Counted from the first letter of the stretch, positions 41,646 to 50,923 are shown. The stretch: 64,000 bases of DNA from Hallerella sp963656065 (GCA_963656065.1 CAVKGV010000001.1:186001-250000), one strand, 5' to 3'. Notes: generated by a model not told the origin, from the sequence alone. Numbers and translations are program-made.

Positions 41646-42357
41646 TGTCATCGTCGTGCCATACTTTCTTCTCGGGATTGTCGTGTGGAAAAACGCTTTC
41701 CCGGACTACATCCATTCCGAATACGCCAGGCGGTTCAGTGAAAACGGTCTAGATATCGCTCTTTTTGTGAACGCAAATCCCTACATCCAGTTTTTAAGGC
41801 CACCTGACTGTTCCTATGATGTTCTTGTGAAGAAACAAGGAGATTTTCTTTACGACACACTAACCTATGAACATAATTTTGGCAGAGGAGACTTTGGACG
41901 GGATGGATGCGATGAAGGGCATATGATAATTCCCGACATTCGGGTTTTCCGTACCTTGAACGATTCCAAATTCGTTTCCGTGTTTAGAAAGGAACAGTAT
42001 CATTTTCCCCAAAACCTTTTTGAATTATACCCGATTGTTCCCGGCGGGCGCAAGTATGTCCTAGGCATACGCTTTTCAGCCGGAGATCCTGACACTACAG
42101 AAAAAATCGACGACGGTGAACTTCCAAACTCTCTTTTGGATTATCGGCAAAAAGTGAAATGCGGAGTTATCGTTATAACTCGAGACGGCTTTTTTGGTTC
42201 CTACGCACCGGAAAACATATCAAGGCAAATGACTTCAAAGTATTTCGGCGATACCGCCAATGTCCACGCCCTATACGAGGTTTTTGAACAATTGTACTTT
42301 AAGCCCAATTGCCTTGATTCCCTGGTAGAGCATTATGGAAAGCCCCAGGATAACTAA
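41620..42357 (+). CDS. Membrane-anchored partner, candidate immunity protein 2
   Basis: 245 residues. It has a membrane segment near the N-terminus (VVIFLDVIVVPYFLLGIVVW, about 4-23) and a periplasm-facing domain. GAAGG lies 8 bp before the ATG, inside the effector gene. It shares MKW at the start and CLDSLVEHYG at the end with the partner at 39699, but the body differs much more, as expected if each partner must match its own effector. Confidence 0.7.
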   Translation: MKWVVIFLDVIVVPYFLLGIVVWKNAFPDYIHSEYARRFSENGLDIALFVNANPYIQFLRPPDCSYDVLVKKQGDFLYDTLTYEHNFGRGDFGRDGCDEGHMIIPDIRVFRTLNDSKFVSVFRKEQYHFPQNLFELYPIVPGGRKYVLGIRFSAGDPDTTEKIDDGELPNSLLDYRQKVKCGVIVITRDGFFGSYAPENISRQMTSKYFGDTANVHALYEVFEQLYFKPNCLDSLVEHYGKPQDN

Positions 42358-42369
42358 ACAAATGCGCCC

Positions 42370-42400
42370 TTGTTTTCTATAAACGGTTTTAGATATATTT
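42370..42400 (+). promoter_or_regulatory. Promoter of the Fic gene (TTG-N21-TATATTTG)
   Basis: TTG at 42370-42372 and TATATTT at 42394-42400, followed by G, with 21 bp between. The box ends 9 bp before the ATG at 42410, so a leaderless message is likely. Confidence 0.6.
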
Positions 42401-42409
42401 GTTTCTATT

Positions 42410-43492
42410 ATGCTAAGACCCTTTGTCGCAGAAAACATCGAATCCGCTTTTGATTTCATCGACAAATCCACCTTTATCGATGAACTGGTCGATTCCGTTT
42501 CCCGACTCAAAGTGTATTCGGCGGTTTTAAAGAGATCGATTGCAAGGGAATCTTGCATGGCGTCGATGTACATCAAAGAAAGCCTGCATTCAAGCCGGAT
42601 GGAAGGGACGCGCACGTCGTTTGAAAACTCGCTAGAAAAAGCAACGCTGGAAGACAACACGGACAAGGATGTCAACGAAGTCCGAAACTATTCCACTACT
42701 ACAAGGTACGGACGCGACTACCTGATGCGCACGGGCGCCTTTACCGAAGAAATGCTCTTAGAAATGCACAGGATTCTTTTAAGCGGAAACGTCCATCGGA
42801 CGACGGACTCCATCGGGTGTTACCGAAACGAGCAGAATTTCATCCAAAACGAGAATTCCAAGGAAATCACTTTTGTTCCGCCAGAAGCAAAATGCGTAAA
42901 ACCGCTCATGGACAACCTGGTTTCCTTCATGAACAATCCGACTTCAAGCGAACGCAATCTGGTAAATGCCGCAGTCATCCATGCGCAGTTTGAAACGATC
43001 CATCCTTTCGCCGATGGCAACGGTCGTTTAGGCCGCATGCTGATTCCGCTGTTTCTTTTCAAGGCGCAAGAAATCGAAATGCCCTGGCTTTTTTTGAGCG
43101 AAGCGATTGAAAAGGAAAAATTCCGCTACTACAAAATGCTGAACGACGTCCGGACAAACGGCGCCTGGAATGAATGGATCAAATTTTTTCTAGGAATCGT
43201 AGATAGGCAGTGCGTCAAATACGAGGGCAATGTTCAAAAAATCGAAGAACTTTACGAATCCAGTTTGAAAAAAGTTTCGAACATATCCTCTTCACGCTTG
43301 TTGCGGCAGGTTTTCAGTTGTTTTTTCAAAAACCCCATCCAGAACAGCCGCGCCATCGAACGGGAAACGGGACTTTCCAATACCACGGTCAACCGCCTGC
43401 TAGACAAGCTGACGGCAAACAACATCGTATTTGCCGACGACAGAAAGCGCGGGAATCTGTATTATTTTTACGACTTGGTCGAACTGCTGTGA
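42410..43492 (+). CDS. Fic family protein (AMPylator-type) with winged-helix C-terminus
   Basis: 360 residues. The Fic core has the complete motif HPFADGNGRLGRML (HPFxxGNGRxxR), so transfer of AMP or a similar group to a target is possible. The N-terminal SSRMEGTRTSFE-like region (LHSSRMEGTRTS) is the inhibitory S/TxxxE(G/N) type helix seen in class II/III Fic proteins. The C-terminal 80 residues form a winged helix (LSNTTVNRLLDKLTANNIV), as in Fic proteins that regulate DNA-linked systems. It lies 52 bp downstream of pair 2 but has its own promoter and no Shine-Dalgarno. Confidence 0.9.
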   Translation: MLRPFVAENIESAFDFIDKSTFIDELVDSVSRLKVYSAVLKRSIARESCMASMYIKESLHSSRMEGTRTSFENSLEKATLEDNTDKDVNEVRNYSTTTRYGRDYLMRTGAFTEEMLLEMHRILLSGNVHRTTDSIGCYRNEQNFIQNENSKEITFVPPEAKCVKPLMDNLVSFMNNPTSSERNLVNAAVIHAQFETIHPFADGNGRLGRMLIPLFLFKAQEIEMPWLFLSEAIEKEKFRYYKMLNDVRTNGAWNEWIKFFLGIVDRQCVKYEGNVQKIEELYESSLKKVSNISSSRLLRQVFSCFFKNPIQNSRAIERETGLSNTTVNRLLDKLTANNIVFADDRKRGNLYYFYDLVELL

Positions 43493-43502
43493 TTTTGAAA
43501 CA

Positions 43503-43536
43503 AAAAAGCGGTCTCCACACAGAAACCGCTTTTTCC
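43503..43536. terminator. Rho-independent terminator, probably bidirectional
   Basis: AAAGCGGT and ACCGCTTT flank a 12-base loop with T after it on both strands. It lies between the converging fic and LPP20-like genes. Confidence 0.8.
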
Positions 43537-43552
43537 TTTTGAAATTCAAAGA

Positions 43553-44134
43553 TTACTTTTTCTTGAGTTCTTCCTTGTACTTCGCAGCGGCTTCGTTCAT
43601 GCGCTTTTGCATGTCGGCACTTTCCGCGCGGAGCATAAATTCCTGATTCTCTTCGGCGGCTTTTTTCAGCGATACCGCCATCTTCGCCGGATCCATCGCG
43701 ACAAGAACATAAATCTTGTACTGTCCGCTTTCGGCGTTGTATTGCGTAATCGTGCGGAGAACGTTTGCCCCGATCAGTTCTTGTTCCGTGTATTCGTTCG
43801 CCTTTTCTTCCCAGATTTTGAGAGCCTTGCCATCGACATTCTTGCCGTATTGTTCCTTGTAGCGGTTCACCTGGGTTTTCGTCGCCTCGGCTAGAGCCGC
43901 GCGCGCTTCGTCCGCTGCCTGGGTCCGCGCAATCATCTCGTCATTCGAAACGGCCATTCCGATAGACGCAGCGATATCCTTTTCGGCAAGTTCCGCCTTG
44001 TATTCTTCGAGCTGCGTCGCCGGAGTTTCCACCGTCTGGAATCCGCCCTCGGCAGCCTTTTGCGCAGAACTTGCGCAACCGGTAAATCCCATGGCGCAGA
44101 GAAGCGCTCCTACAACAAGAATTTTACGATTCAT
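43553..44134 (-). CDS. LPP20-family-like lipoprotein
   Basis: 193 residues. The N-terminus (MNRKILVVGALLCAMGFTGC) has a lipobox GFTGC. The mature protein is helical and charged (AADEARAALAEATKTQVNR) with a KIYVLVAMD strand pattern, as in LPP20-type outer-membrane lipoproteins. AAGGA lies 8 bp before the ATG at 44134; an upstream in-frame extension to 44176 is rejected. Function unknown. It converges on the fic gene. Confidence 0.8.
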   Translation of the reverse strand: MNRKILVVGALLCAMGFTGCASSAQKAAEGGFQTVETPATQLEEYKAELAEKDIAASIGMAVSNDEMIARTQAADEARAALAEATKTQVNRYKEQYGKNVDGKALKIWEEKANEYTEQELIGANVLRTITQYNAESGQYKIYVLVAMDPAKMAVSLKKAAEENQEFMLRAESADMQKRMNEAAAKYKEELKKK

Positions 44135-44229
44135 ATGATTTCCTTTGACCCGATCGGGCCTTTTTGATAAAAGCAATATACATAAATCAAGAAAAAGAGC
44201 TTTATTCTAATTTCGTAAAAAGGACCCGA

Positions 44230-44776
44230 GTCAGAGCTGAGAGTGAAGAGTGAAGAGTGGAGAGTGGAGTGTGGAGTGTGGAGTGTGGAGTGTGGAATGA
44301 CAGTGCACGGGGATTCTATCGGTTCCCTGGGAACCTCCAGAATGACGGCGGGCATTGACGCTTTTCTGTCATCCTGGAGCGTAGCAACGCAGAGCGATAG
44401 GATCCATGTCAGAGCTTAGGTATGAGCGTGAAGCGTTGAAATGTTTTTGTTGCAAAGCGACCCTTTTTCCGCCTGACGGCGGATGTGCGCCTCCCCGGCG
44501 AGGGGCAAGGTAGGGGGACCTTTCCGAGTTGCGAAAGGCCAAGGTCCCCCTTCCTTGCAACCACCCCCGGGGCCACGCTAAGTCTGATCTGAGAATGGAA
44601 TGACGTCGGACGGGGATTCTATCGAGGTCTTCGACCTCTCCAGAATGACAGGGTGGTTGCAAGGTAGGCCGACGACAGGTCGCTTGGCGACAAAAGCCTA
44701 GACGTGCGAACGTTTAATTCCCGCTTCCCGCGAACTTAAACGTCCGCTGTTCTAAGCTCTCTCAACTAAGCTCTGA
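44230..44776. repeat. Dispersed repeat cluster, copy C, with heptad tandem repeat
   Basis: About 550 bp of non-coding DNA between the lipoprotein and the acidic secreted protein genes. At about 44241-44296 there are eight heptads, GAGTGAA/GAGTGGA/GTGTGGA. Then GGATTCTATCGGTTCC, CCAGAATGACGG, CTGTCATCCTGGAGCG, GCGATAGGATCCATGTCAG and AGCTTAG match copies A and B. A second partial copy lies at 44614-44664, whose last 24 bp recur inverted at 62931. GGGGGACCTTTCC / GGTCCCCC at about 44515 forms another inverted repeat. Confidence 0.75.
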
Positions 44777-44784
44777 CCCCCGTC

Positions 44785-45870
44785 TCATTCCTCGTATTCA
44801 TACGAATCTTCGTCCGAATCGTCGTATTCTTCGTATTCATCCTTTTCGTTCGGCAAGATGACAAGCCCGAGCGAGACAGGCTCCCCCTTCTCGTTCATAA
44901 AGCCTTCGAGATAGAGCGTCGTCGAAAGCCGCACAAGACGCAGGTCCATCATCGTTCCGCCATCGTGGATACTTTTCGGCCCGATTCCAAAGAACAGGAA
45001 TTTTTTCCGTTTGTATTCAAAACGGTTTGCGTCAAAATTCCAGATCCATCGGGTTTTGCCGTCTTCCGAATCTTCATAGTCGCATATTTCCGCATCGATG
45101 TCGCATTCAAACGAGGCCCGTCCCTGGTAACGCTTGTTCCACTCCGTGCTAAAGGCGCATGTCTTGATGCTGTGTCCGCCGTTGACCTTGGCGTTTAATT
45201 TATCGTTAATCGAGACAATATCCATCTTTTCGTCCTTGACCTGGTTCCAGACATCGCGCAAAATCAGATAGCTTTCGATTCCTTTGGGACAGTTTCCCGT
45301 CAGGTTCACCTCTTCATGCGCCTGCAAAAGTTTTTGCTGCAAGTCCACGTCAATAGCCGCGGGAATTTCGACATCCTTGATTTTTTCGATGACTTTTTTA
45401 GGCGGGACCGCTATCACCTTGTCGCCTTTCTTTACAAGATAGCCGAGTTCGTCGCGGACCATGTTCAGACATTGCTGCACGTGGATTCCGACCGTATTCG
45501 ACGCAGCGCTTACAAAATCGACGCCGATTTCCAGATGCCATTCCCCTGCCGCCGAAGCGTCCTTGTCGAGCCTGCAATAAGCTTCCTCGCGGATACCGTC
45601 GATATAGACGATTTTCGCCTTGAGCTTCGTGAGCATTTCCCCTTCCTTGTCTAGGCGTTCCAAGCTCCAGAAATTCGGATTTTGGCGGAGCAGCTCGGCA
45701 AAAGCCTTGTCTCCGTCCAAGGCGGGAAGCAGAGAATCGTTCCGCGCATTCTTCTCCCGGAGAAGCTCGGAATATTCCGTCGTGATATCCGGATTTTCAA
45801 AAAGGGAATGTGTCGCTGCAAGCGCAAAATGCGAAGACAAAAGCAACAGGAAAAGGACTTTGTTTTTCAT
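44785..45870 (-). CDS. Hypothetical secreted protein with acidic C-terminus
   Basis: 361 residues. A signal peptide (MKNKVLFLLLLSSHFALAA) is followed by a helical part and a beta-rich part, with four or more cysteines that may pair. The last 20 residues are almost all Asp, Glu, Tyr and Ser (DEYEEYDDSDEDSYEYEE). No family is recognised. It lies 33 bp after znuB, so it may be transcribed with it. Confidence 0.75.
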   Translation of the reverse strand: MKNKVLFLLLLSSHFALAATHSLFENPDITTEYSELLREKNARNDSLLPALDGDKAFAELLRQNPNFWSLERLDKEGEMLTKLKAKIVYIDGIREEAYCRLDKDASAAGEWHLEIGVDFVSAASNTVGIHVQQCLNMVRDELGYLVKKGDKVIAVPPKKVIEKIKDVEIPAAIDVDLQQKLLQAHEEVNLTGNCPKGIESYLILRDVWNQVKDEKMDIVSINDKLNAKVNGGHSIKTCAFSTEWNKRYQGRASFECDIDAEICDYEDSEDGKTRWIWNFDANRFEYKRKKFLFFGIGPKSIHDGGTMMDLRLVRLSTTLYLEGFMNEKGEPVSLGLVILPNEKDEYEEYDDSDEDSYEYEE

Positions 45871-45903
45871 AGGGCTAAAATAGAAAACGGGTTGCCGGCA
45901 AAC

Positions 45904-46713
45904 CTATCTTGGATGCCGAAGTTTCAGGAATCCCCAGTTCAGCGCATAAAGCGATACGCCGAAAAGGATGATGACAGGCCCGACCGTAAAATTCAGAAAA
46001 TAGGCGACGAGAAGCCCCGAAACGGAAAGCCCCGCCGAAAGCAGGCAGGAAAGAACCATCATCTGCTTTAAATTTTTTGAATGGCTCTCCGCAACGTAAG
46101 CGGGAATCGTGAGCAACGCAATGACGAGAATCAATCCGACAGTCTGCACAGCCATTACGACCGTACAGGCGACGAGCGCCATCAAAAGCATATAGAGCCG
46201 GAGCACGGGAACTCCGCGCACGCGGGCAAACTCCGGATCGTGGGAAATCGCTAGAAAATCGCGAAAGAAAAAAACGGTCACGCCCAAGACGACAAGCGCA
46301 AGCGCCGCCATGCCCCAAAGAAGTTCCTGCGGCACGGTCAGGATGCTCCCGAAAAGAAAGCTCATCAGGTCTCCGCTATATCCCGGCGTGAGGTCCGTGA
46401 GGATGACGCCTGCCGCCATGCCGCCCGCCCAAATGACATTCACCAGCGTATCGGAACGTTCACGGTCTTTCCACGTCAGGTATCCCATCACAAACGCGCA
46501 GGCAAGCGCAACACCCAGAGCACCAAGCATCGGCGAAAAGCCGCAAAAACACGCAAGCCCGATGCCTCCAAACGAAGCGTGCGCAATTCCGCCAGCCGTC
46601 CCCGAAACCCTGTTCACCACCACGTAGGATCCCATGATTCCGCAGGCGACAGCGACAAGAATCGCAGCAACAAAGGCGTTGCGCATAAATTCCAGAGAAA
46701 ACATTTCCAGCAT
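45904..46713 (-). CDS. znuB: Zinc/manganese ABC transporter permease
   Basis: 269 residues with eight or so membrane helices. It contains GIAHASFGGIG (the conserved ISHASFGG-like loop of ZnuB/MntB), SDTLVNVIWAGGMA and GLILVIALLTIPAYVAE. It is the likely permease for znuC/znuA at 31.1-32.7 kb, though about 13 kb away and on the same strand; no other metal ATPase is near it. It follows a HAD phosphatase gene by 22 bp. ATG 46713 is used; ATG 46704 is an alternative. Confidence 0.87.
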   Translation of the reverse strand: MLEMFSLEFMRNAFVAAILVAVACGIMGSYVVVNRVSGTAGGIAHASFGGIGLACFCGFSPMLGALGVALACAFVMGYLTWKDRERSDTLVNVIWAGGMAAGVILTDLTPGYSGDLMSFLFGSILTVPQELLWGMAALALVVLGVTVFFFRDFLAISHDPEFARVRGVPVLRLYMLLMALVACTVVMAVQTVGLILVIALLTIPAYVAESHSKNLKQMMVLSCLLSAGLSVSGLLVAYFLNFTVGPVIILFGVSLYALNWGFLKLRHPR

Positions 46714-46735
46714 ATCCCAAAAATAGCTTATCGGT

Positions 46736-47419
46736 TCAATGTTCCGAATCGAATTTTACGAAATGCGGCAAATCCATCAGGGAAGGGATTCGAAGATCGG
46801 CGAACGATCCGTCCTTTTCGGAATCGGAATTCACCCAGACCGTAGTCCATCCGCGGTCGTGCGCAGGCTTCAGGTTTTTGAGGGAATCGTCTAGCAGGAC
46901 GATTTTTTGCGGAGAATCTCCCACGCGAAAAGCGGAATCCGAAAGAAGGACTTTTTCCATTTTTGCGTAAGCGCTCTCCGACGGTTTTCCTTCCCAGCCA
47001 AGATTTTCCAGGCCTACGATTTTCCGAAAGCATTCCGAAATTCCCATCCGGGAAATTCCCGTGCGGCTCCAGTCGGAGCGGCCATTGGTAAAGACGTATT
47101 TCGATCCGCGAATCGAACGGAGCATCTGGATTTTCGCCTGTGAAAACTCCGGATAGACCAAAAATTCCGGCTCGTGGATAAAATCGAAATAGTCATCCGG
47201 CAAGACGCCATAGACTTTTCGAAGGCCAGCGAGAGTAGTTCCGAATCGGAAAAGATAGTCCTTGCGAATCCGAACAGCTTCTTCAAAAGAACATTGGACG
47301 GTTCTTTGCACAAAAAGGGAAATGCGACGGTCAAGAGCTTCAATTACAGAGCGTTCCGCATAGAGCGTCAAGTCGTAGTCAAAAAGCCAGATCCGGTCAG
47401 CGGTATTCGAAATTTTCAT
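46736..47419 (-). CDS. HAD family hydrolase, pyrimidine 5'-nucleotidase-like
   Basis: 227 residues. Motif I is FDYDLTLY (DxDxT), motif II VFTNGRSDW, motif III lysine in GWEGKPSESAY, and motif IV VLLDDSLKNL. The all-helical cap and NL...PAH pattern match SDT1-type pyrimidine nucleotidases that dephosphorylate UMP/CMP. It overlaps the dgt stop by 4 bp, which suits a role in nucleotide pools. Confidence 0.85.
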   Translation of the reverse strand: MKISNTADRIWLFDYDLTLYAERSVIEALDRRISLFVQRTVQCSFEEAVRIRKDYLFRFGTTLAGLRKVYGVLPDDYFDFIHEPEFLVYPEFSQAKIQMLRSIRGSKYVFTNGRSDWSRTGISRMGISECFRKIVGLENLGWEGKPSESAYAKMEKVLLSDSAFRVGDSPQKIVLLDDSLKNLKPAHDRGWTTVWVNSDSEKDGSFADLRIPSLMDLPHFVKFDSEH

Positions 47420-48720
47420 TGGACAAGGCCACTGATCTGCCGCGCGAGATACGAAGCGTAATTGTCCGTCATGCCGCTCACAAAATCGAGGACCTGGTGA
47501 TACGCTTCGAGAGGCGTTACGGTCTGCCCGATTTTTGCGGGACCTATCAGCCGCACGATCCGCGCTGCGCGATAGGAGGATTCCCCGTATTTGCGGAATT
47601 CATAGACGCCGCTCACAAAGGCGTCGAGGACCGTGCTGAGCGTCGTGTAGCTGCCGACTTCAAGCTCCGTTTTTCTGCGGTCGGGATAAATGCGTTCCCG
47701 CCCGAGCCTTTTTGCGATGCGAATGCCGTTTACCGCATCGGAATCCGCCAACTCGATTAACGACGAGCGAAGCTCCCCATTCATAATTTCCTTGTAATGG
47801 ACGACAAATACGTTCGCCACCGCATCAATCAGGTTCTGGATGGCAAGCCCGCGCACGCTCGAAAGGAAATCGCGAAAATTCTGGCCGTTTTCGTTGTATT
47901 CCCGGTCGATATCGATGTACGGGCCGCAGAGATATTCGAACATGTTCCGGATGTCGGCAAACTGGAGGATTCCGAGTTCGATAGCATCTTCCACGTCTAG
48001 GATGCAGTAGCAGATATCGTCCGCGGCTTCCACCAGATAACTCAGCGGATGCCGCATCCAAATTCCGTTTCCTGTTTCGGGAATGCCGAGTACATTCGCC
48101 ATGTCGCGGTAATCTTCCGCTTCCGTCTGGAAGATACTCGTCGGAGTCCCATAGACGGAAAGCCTCGGATACTTCATCATGGACGCTACGGTCGCATACG
48201 TGAGCCGCATTCCGCCATCCAAGAAATGATATTCCAGTTTCGAAAGGATCCGGACTCCCTGGGCGTTGCCGTCGAAGTTTTCGAAATCCTTCATTTCGCG
48301 GTCGCTAAAATCCCTCAGCGGATCGGAATTTCGATTTTTCTTGAACCAGTCGCGAATCGCCGCCTCGCCGGCATGGCCGAACGGCGGATTTCCGATGTCG
48401 TGAGCAAGAGCCGCCGACTGCGCTATCGTTCCCAAAAGGGACGCGCTGAAATTCTTGGGGAATTCTTTCTTTATCTGGTTGAAAACCGTTATCGCAAGAC
48501 TGCGCGCAACGCTCGAAACCTCGATGGAATGCGTCAGACGGCTGTGCACATGGTCGTTTACGGAAAACGGATGCACTTGCGTCTTTCTTCCCAGCCGCCG
48601 GAAAGCCGTCGAAAAAACTATACGGTCATAGTCGCGGTGGAAATCGGAACGGTTCGGGTCAAGGCTCGCCGGATGTCCGTAACGGGTCGCCGAAAGGAGG
48701 GTGTCCCATTTCAAAATCAT
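47416..48720 (-). CDS. dgt: Deoxyguanosinetriphosphate triphosphohydrolase-like HD protein
   Basis: 434 residues of the dGTPase HD family. It has HSRLTHSIEVSSVARSL (first metal His), ALAHDIGNPPFGHAGE (HD pair) and VEAADDICYCILDVEDAIE (last Asp). These enzymes release triphosphate from dNTPs. It starts 18 bp after thiD with no clear Shine-Dalgarno. With the HAD nucleotidase next to it, it forms a nucleotide-recycling pair. Confidence 0.9.
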   Translation of the reverse strand: MILKWDTLLSATRYGHPASLDPNRSDFHRDYDRIVFSTAFRRLGRKTQVHPFSVNDHVHSRLTHSIEVSSVARSLAITVFNQIKKEFPKNFSASLLGTIAQSAALAHDIGNPPFGHAGEAAIRDWFKKNRNSDPLRDFSDREMKDFENFDGNAQGVRILSKLEYHFLDGGMRLTYATVASMMKYPRLSVYGTPTSIFQTEAEDYRDMANVLGIPETGNGIWMRHPLSYLVEAADDICYCILDVEDAIELGILQFADIRNMFEYLCGPYIDIDREYNENGQNFRDFLSSVRGLAIQNLIDAVANVFVVHYKEIMNGELRSSLIELADSDAVNGIRIAKRLGRERIYPDRRKTELEVGSYTTLSTVLDAFVSGVYEFRKYGESSYRAARIVRLIGPAKIGQTVTPLEAYHQVLDFVSGMTDNYASYLARQISGLVQ

Positions 48721-48738
48721 ACAGGAAAAATAGAAACT

Positions 48739-49524
48739 CTAAAGGGCGAACATGTGGTTCATCGGTCCCTTCCCGCACCCCAAATCGAGCATCGAAGCGA
48801 GTGCGTCCGAGACAAAATCCTTGGCGCGTTTTACGGAATCCGAAAGGTCCCTGCCCAAAGCGAGATTGCTAGCAATTGCGCTCGAAAGCGTGCAGCCCGT
48901 CCCATGCGTATTCGGGTTTTCAATTTTCTTTCCAAAGAACCATTCCGAGCCTTTTTCGCTCCACAGCAAATCATTCGCATCGTTTAAGTCGTGACCGCCT
49001 TTCAGAAGGACCGCGCACCCAAAGCTTTCAAAGATTTTTTTTGCAGCTTCTTCCATCGCCTTTTCCGTCTGGATTTTCATTCCGGAAAGGACTTCCGCTT
49101 CGGGAATGTTTGGAGTAAGCACCGTCGCCATCGGCAAGAGTTCCTTTTGAAGCGTTTCGATCGCTTCGTCGCAAATCAACTTTGCCCCGTTCGTTGCGAC
49201 CATCACCGGATCCACGACGATATTTTTCGCCGAGTATTCTTTTAGTTTGTTTGAAATCGTACAAATTAATTTACTGGAAGCGACCATTCCCGTTTTCACT
49301 GCATCGGGATAGATATCCAAAAAGACCGCATCGAGTTCGTCGGCGAGAAATTCCGGCGAAGCTTCCATGATCGACCGGACGCCTAGCGTATTCTGCGCAG
49401 TCAAAGCGGTCACTGCACTCATCGCAAACACACCGTGCATCGTCATCGTCTTGATGTCCGCCTGGATTCCCGCACCGCCGCTTGAATCCGAACCGGCAAT
49501 TGTCAAAGCTGTTTTCAATTTCAT
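48739..49524 (-). CDS. thiD: Hydroxymethylpyrimidine/phosphomethylpyrimidine kinase
   Basis: 261 residues, ribokinase fold. AGSDSSGGAGIQADIKT at the start is the HMP-binding signature and GTGCTLSSAIASNLALG near the C-terminus carries the catalytic Asp/anion hole region (here within THGTGCT). It phosphorylates HMP twice for thiamin. GGAG precedes the ATG by 6 bp; the gene starts 1 bp after the ccsA stop. No other thiamin gene is near and no THI element was seen. Confidence 0.93.
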   Translation of the reverse strand: MKLKTALTIAGSDSSGGAGIQADIKTMTMHGVFAMSAVTALTAQNTLGVRSIMEASPEFLADELDAVFLDIYPDAVKTGMVASSKLICTISNKLKEYSAKNIVVDPVMVATNGAKLICDEAIETLQKELLPMATVLTPNIPEAEVLSGMKIQTEKAMEEAAKKIFESFGCAVLLKGGHDLNDANDLLWSEKGSEWFFGKKIENPNTHGTGCTLSSAIASNLALGRDLSDSVKRAKDFVSDALASMLDLGCGKGPMNHMFAL

Positions 49525-49525
49525 C

Positions 49526-50923
49526 TTATTCTCCGAGTTTTAATTTTTCCGGTGATCCTTTTTTCCAAAGCGAAAAGAAAATTACAAACAAAGTATCCGC
49601 CAGAACAAAGGAACACAGGGCAAAAAAGATTCCGGGCGAATACCCATAGCTGTGAAGTCCAACGCCCAGGAGATTTACGCCCAAAAGACAAAATAAAATG
49701 ACAATCGACAAAAGCGAGAGCATTGCGTCCAAAGTTTTCCCCCGGACGCGCCCACCCCACTTTAAATGCGCGACGATTAAAATCCAAAGGATGACCAGCA
49801 AGGCTCCGTTTTCTTTCGGGTCCCAGCCCCAAAAACGTCCCCAGGCGACATCCGCCCAGAATCCCCCCAAAATAATTCCGAGCGAAGAAAAAAGAAATCC
49901 GACAAGAAGCGTTTTCCAAAGAATGCGGCATAACGAATCCGAGGCTTCGATGTTCAACGCGCGACGTAAAAGGGAAACATGGGCGAGAAGGCTTGAAACT
50001 AAAAGCAGGCAAAATCCGCTTGCAATCGTAAACACGTGGAGCGAAAGCCAAAACGGCGAGTTCAAAAGCATGGAAACCGGAGCAAAGGAATCCCCGGACA
50101 ATGCGGAACGCATCACGAGCAAAAGGGCGAGCGACATCCCGCTTCCGCACACGACAAGGCTCTTCATCCGCGTAAAAGTCGCAAGCAAGGGAAACGCAAA
50201 AGAAAATCCAAAGACTATCAGCAACAGCATTTCGTAAAGCGATGTCAGCGGCAAGCGGTTTTCCACGAAGAATCGAAAAATAAAGATGGCGATGCAAAGT
50301 CCCGACATCAGAAATTCAAATCCCGCGGCGATTTTCCACAAAATGCGTTTTTCAAAAAATGATGCGAGAGACGCAAGGAACGCGATGCAACCAAAAACCC
50401 ACAAGACAAATGGCAAGTTTATGTTTAAATACAAACGCTCGGCATTAACTTGTCTGCATGCGACCGGAGAAATAGCCGACTTTTCGACCGAAATATTTTC
50501 AATAAAGGAAGGATTGCGTAGGGAGTCGTACAAATCCAAGGCGGCGTCCAAACGAATAAATTCGCGCGTCAGAGGTCTGTCGTCGTCACGTTCCGCATAC
50601 TGCCTGAGAAGCGAACGGATCCGTTCAAAGTCGCCACGGCAAAAATTCCGGCGGTTTTTGTCTAAGTGTAAAATTTCCACCGCCGCGGCACGATTTACCC
50701 GAAAAATATCAATCGAATCCGCTTCGCCGCTCCGGATTTTCAAAAAAAGTTCATCGGGAGAAAGTCCGGCGCATTTCCGGCTTTCGCAAATCCGATACGA
50801 AAGCAAGAGTTCAAAAGAATTTTGCGGACGAACGCGGCCTTCAAAATCAACGGCAAACGGCTCCGATGGCAATGCGCAGAGCGAAGCGAACAGGAAAAGC
50901 AACAGAAGAAAAAAAACTTTCAC
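49526..50923 (-). CDS. ccsA: Cytochrome c assembly protein, CcsA/ResC family
   Basis: 465 residues. The N-terminal part has a signal-like segment (VKVFFLLLLFLFASLCALP) and a periplasmic region of about 170 residues. The C-terminal half has at least seven membrane helices with the CcsA haem motif: WGRFWGWDPKENGALL (WWD-type) plus conserved histidines (LHVFTIASG, VGLHSYGY). With ResB it should carry haem across the membrane for cytochrome c. The GTG at 50923 overlaps the resB TGA (GTGA) and is preferred over ATG 50983. Confidence 0.87.
   Translation of the reverse strand: MKVFFLLLLFLFASLCALPSEPFAVDFEGRVRPQNSFELLLSYRICESRKCAGLSPDELFLKIRSGEADSIDIFRVNRAAAVEILHLDKNRRNFCRGDFERIRSLLRQYAERDDDRPLTREFIRLDAALDLYDSLRNPSFIENISVEKSAISPVACRQVNAERLYLNINLPFVLWVFGCIAFLASLASFFEKRILWKIAAGFEFLMSGLCIAIFIFRFFVENRLPLTSLYEMLLLIVFGFSFAFPLLATFTRMKSLVVCGSGMSLALLLVMRSALSGDSFAPVSMLLNSPFWLSLHVFTIASGFCLLLVSSLLAHVSLLRRALNIEASDSLCRILWKTLLVGFLFSSLGIILGGFWADVAWGRFWGWDPKENGALLVILWILIVAHLKWGGRVRGKTLDAMLSLLSIVILFCLLGVNLLGVGLHSYGYSPGIFFALCSFVLADTLFVIFFSLWKKGSPEKLKLGE

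Noticed and set aside
44230..44776. Insertion sequence with transposase
   Set aside because: No open frame of transposase type lies in or next to any copy of the dispersed repeat.
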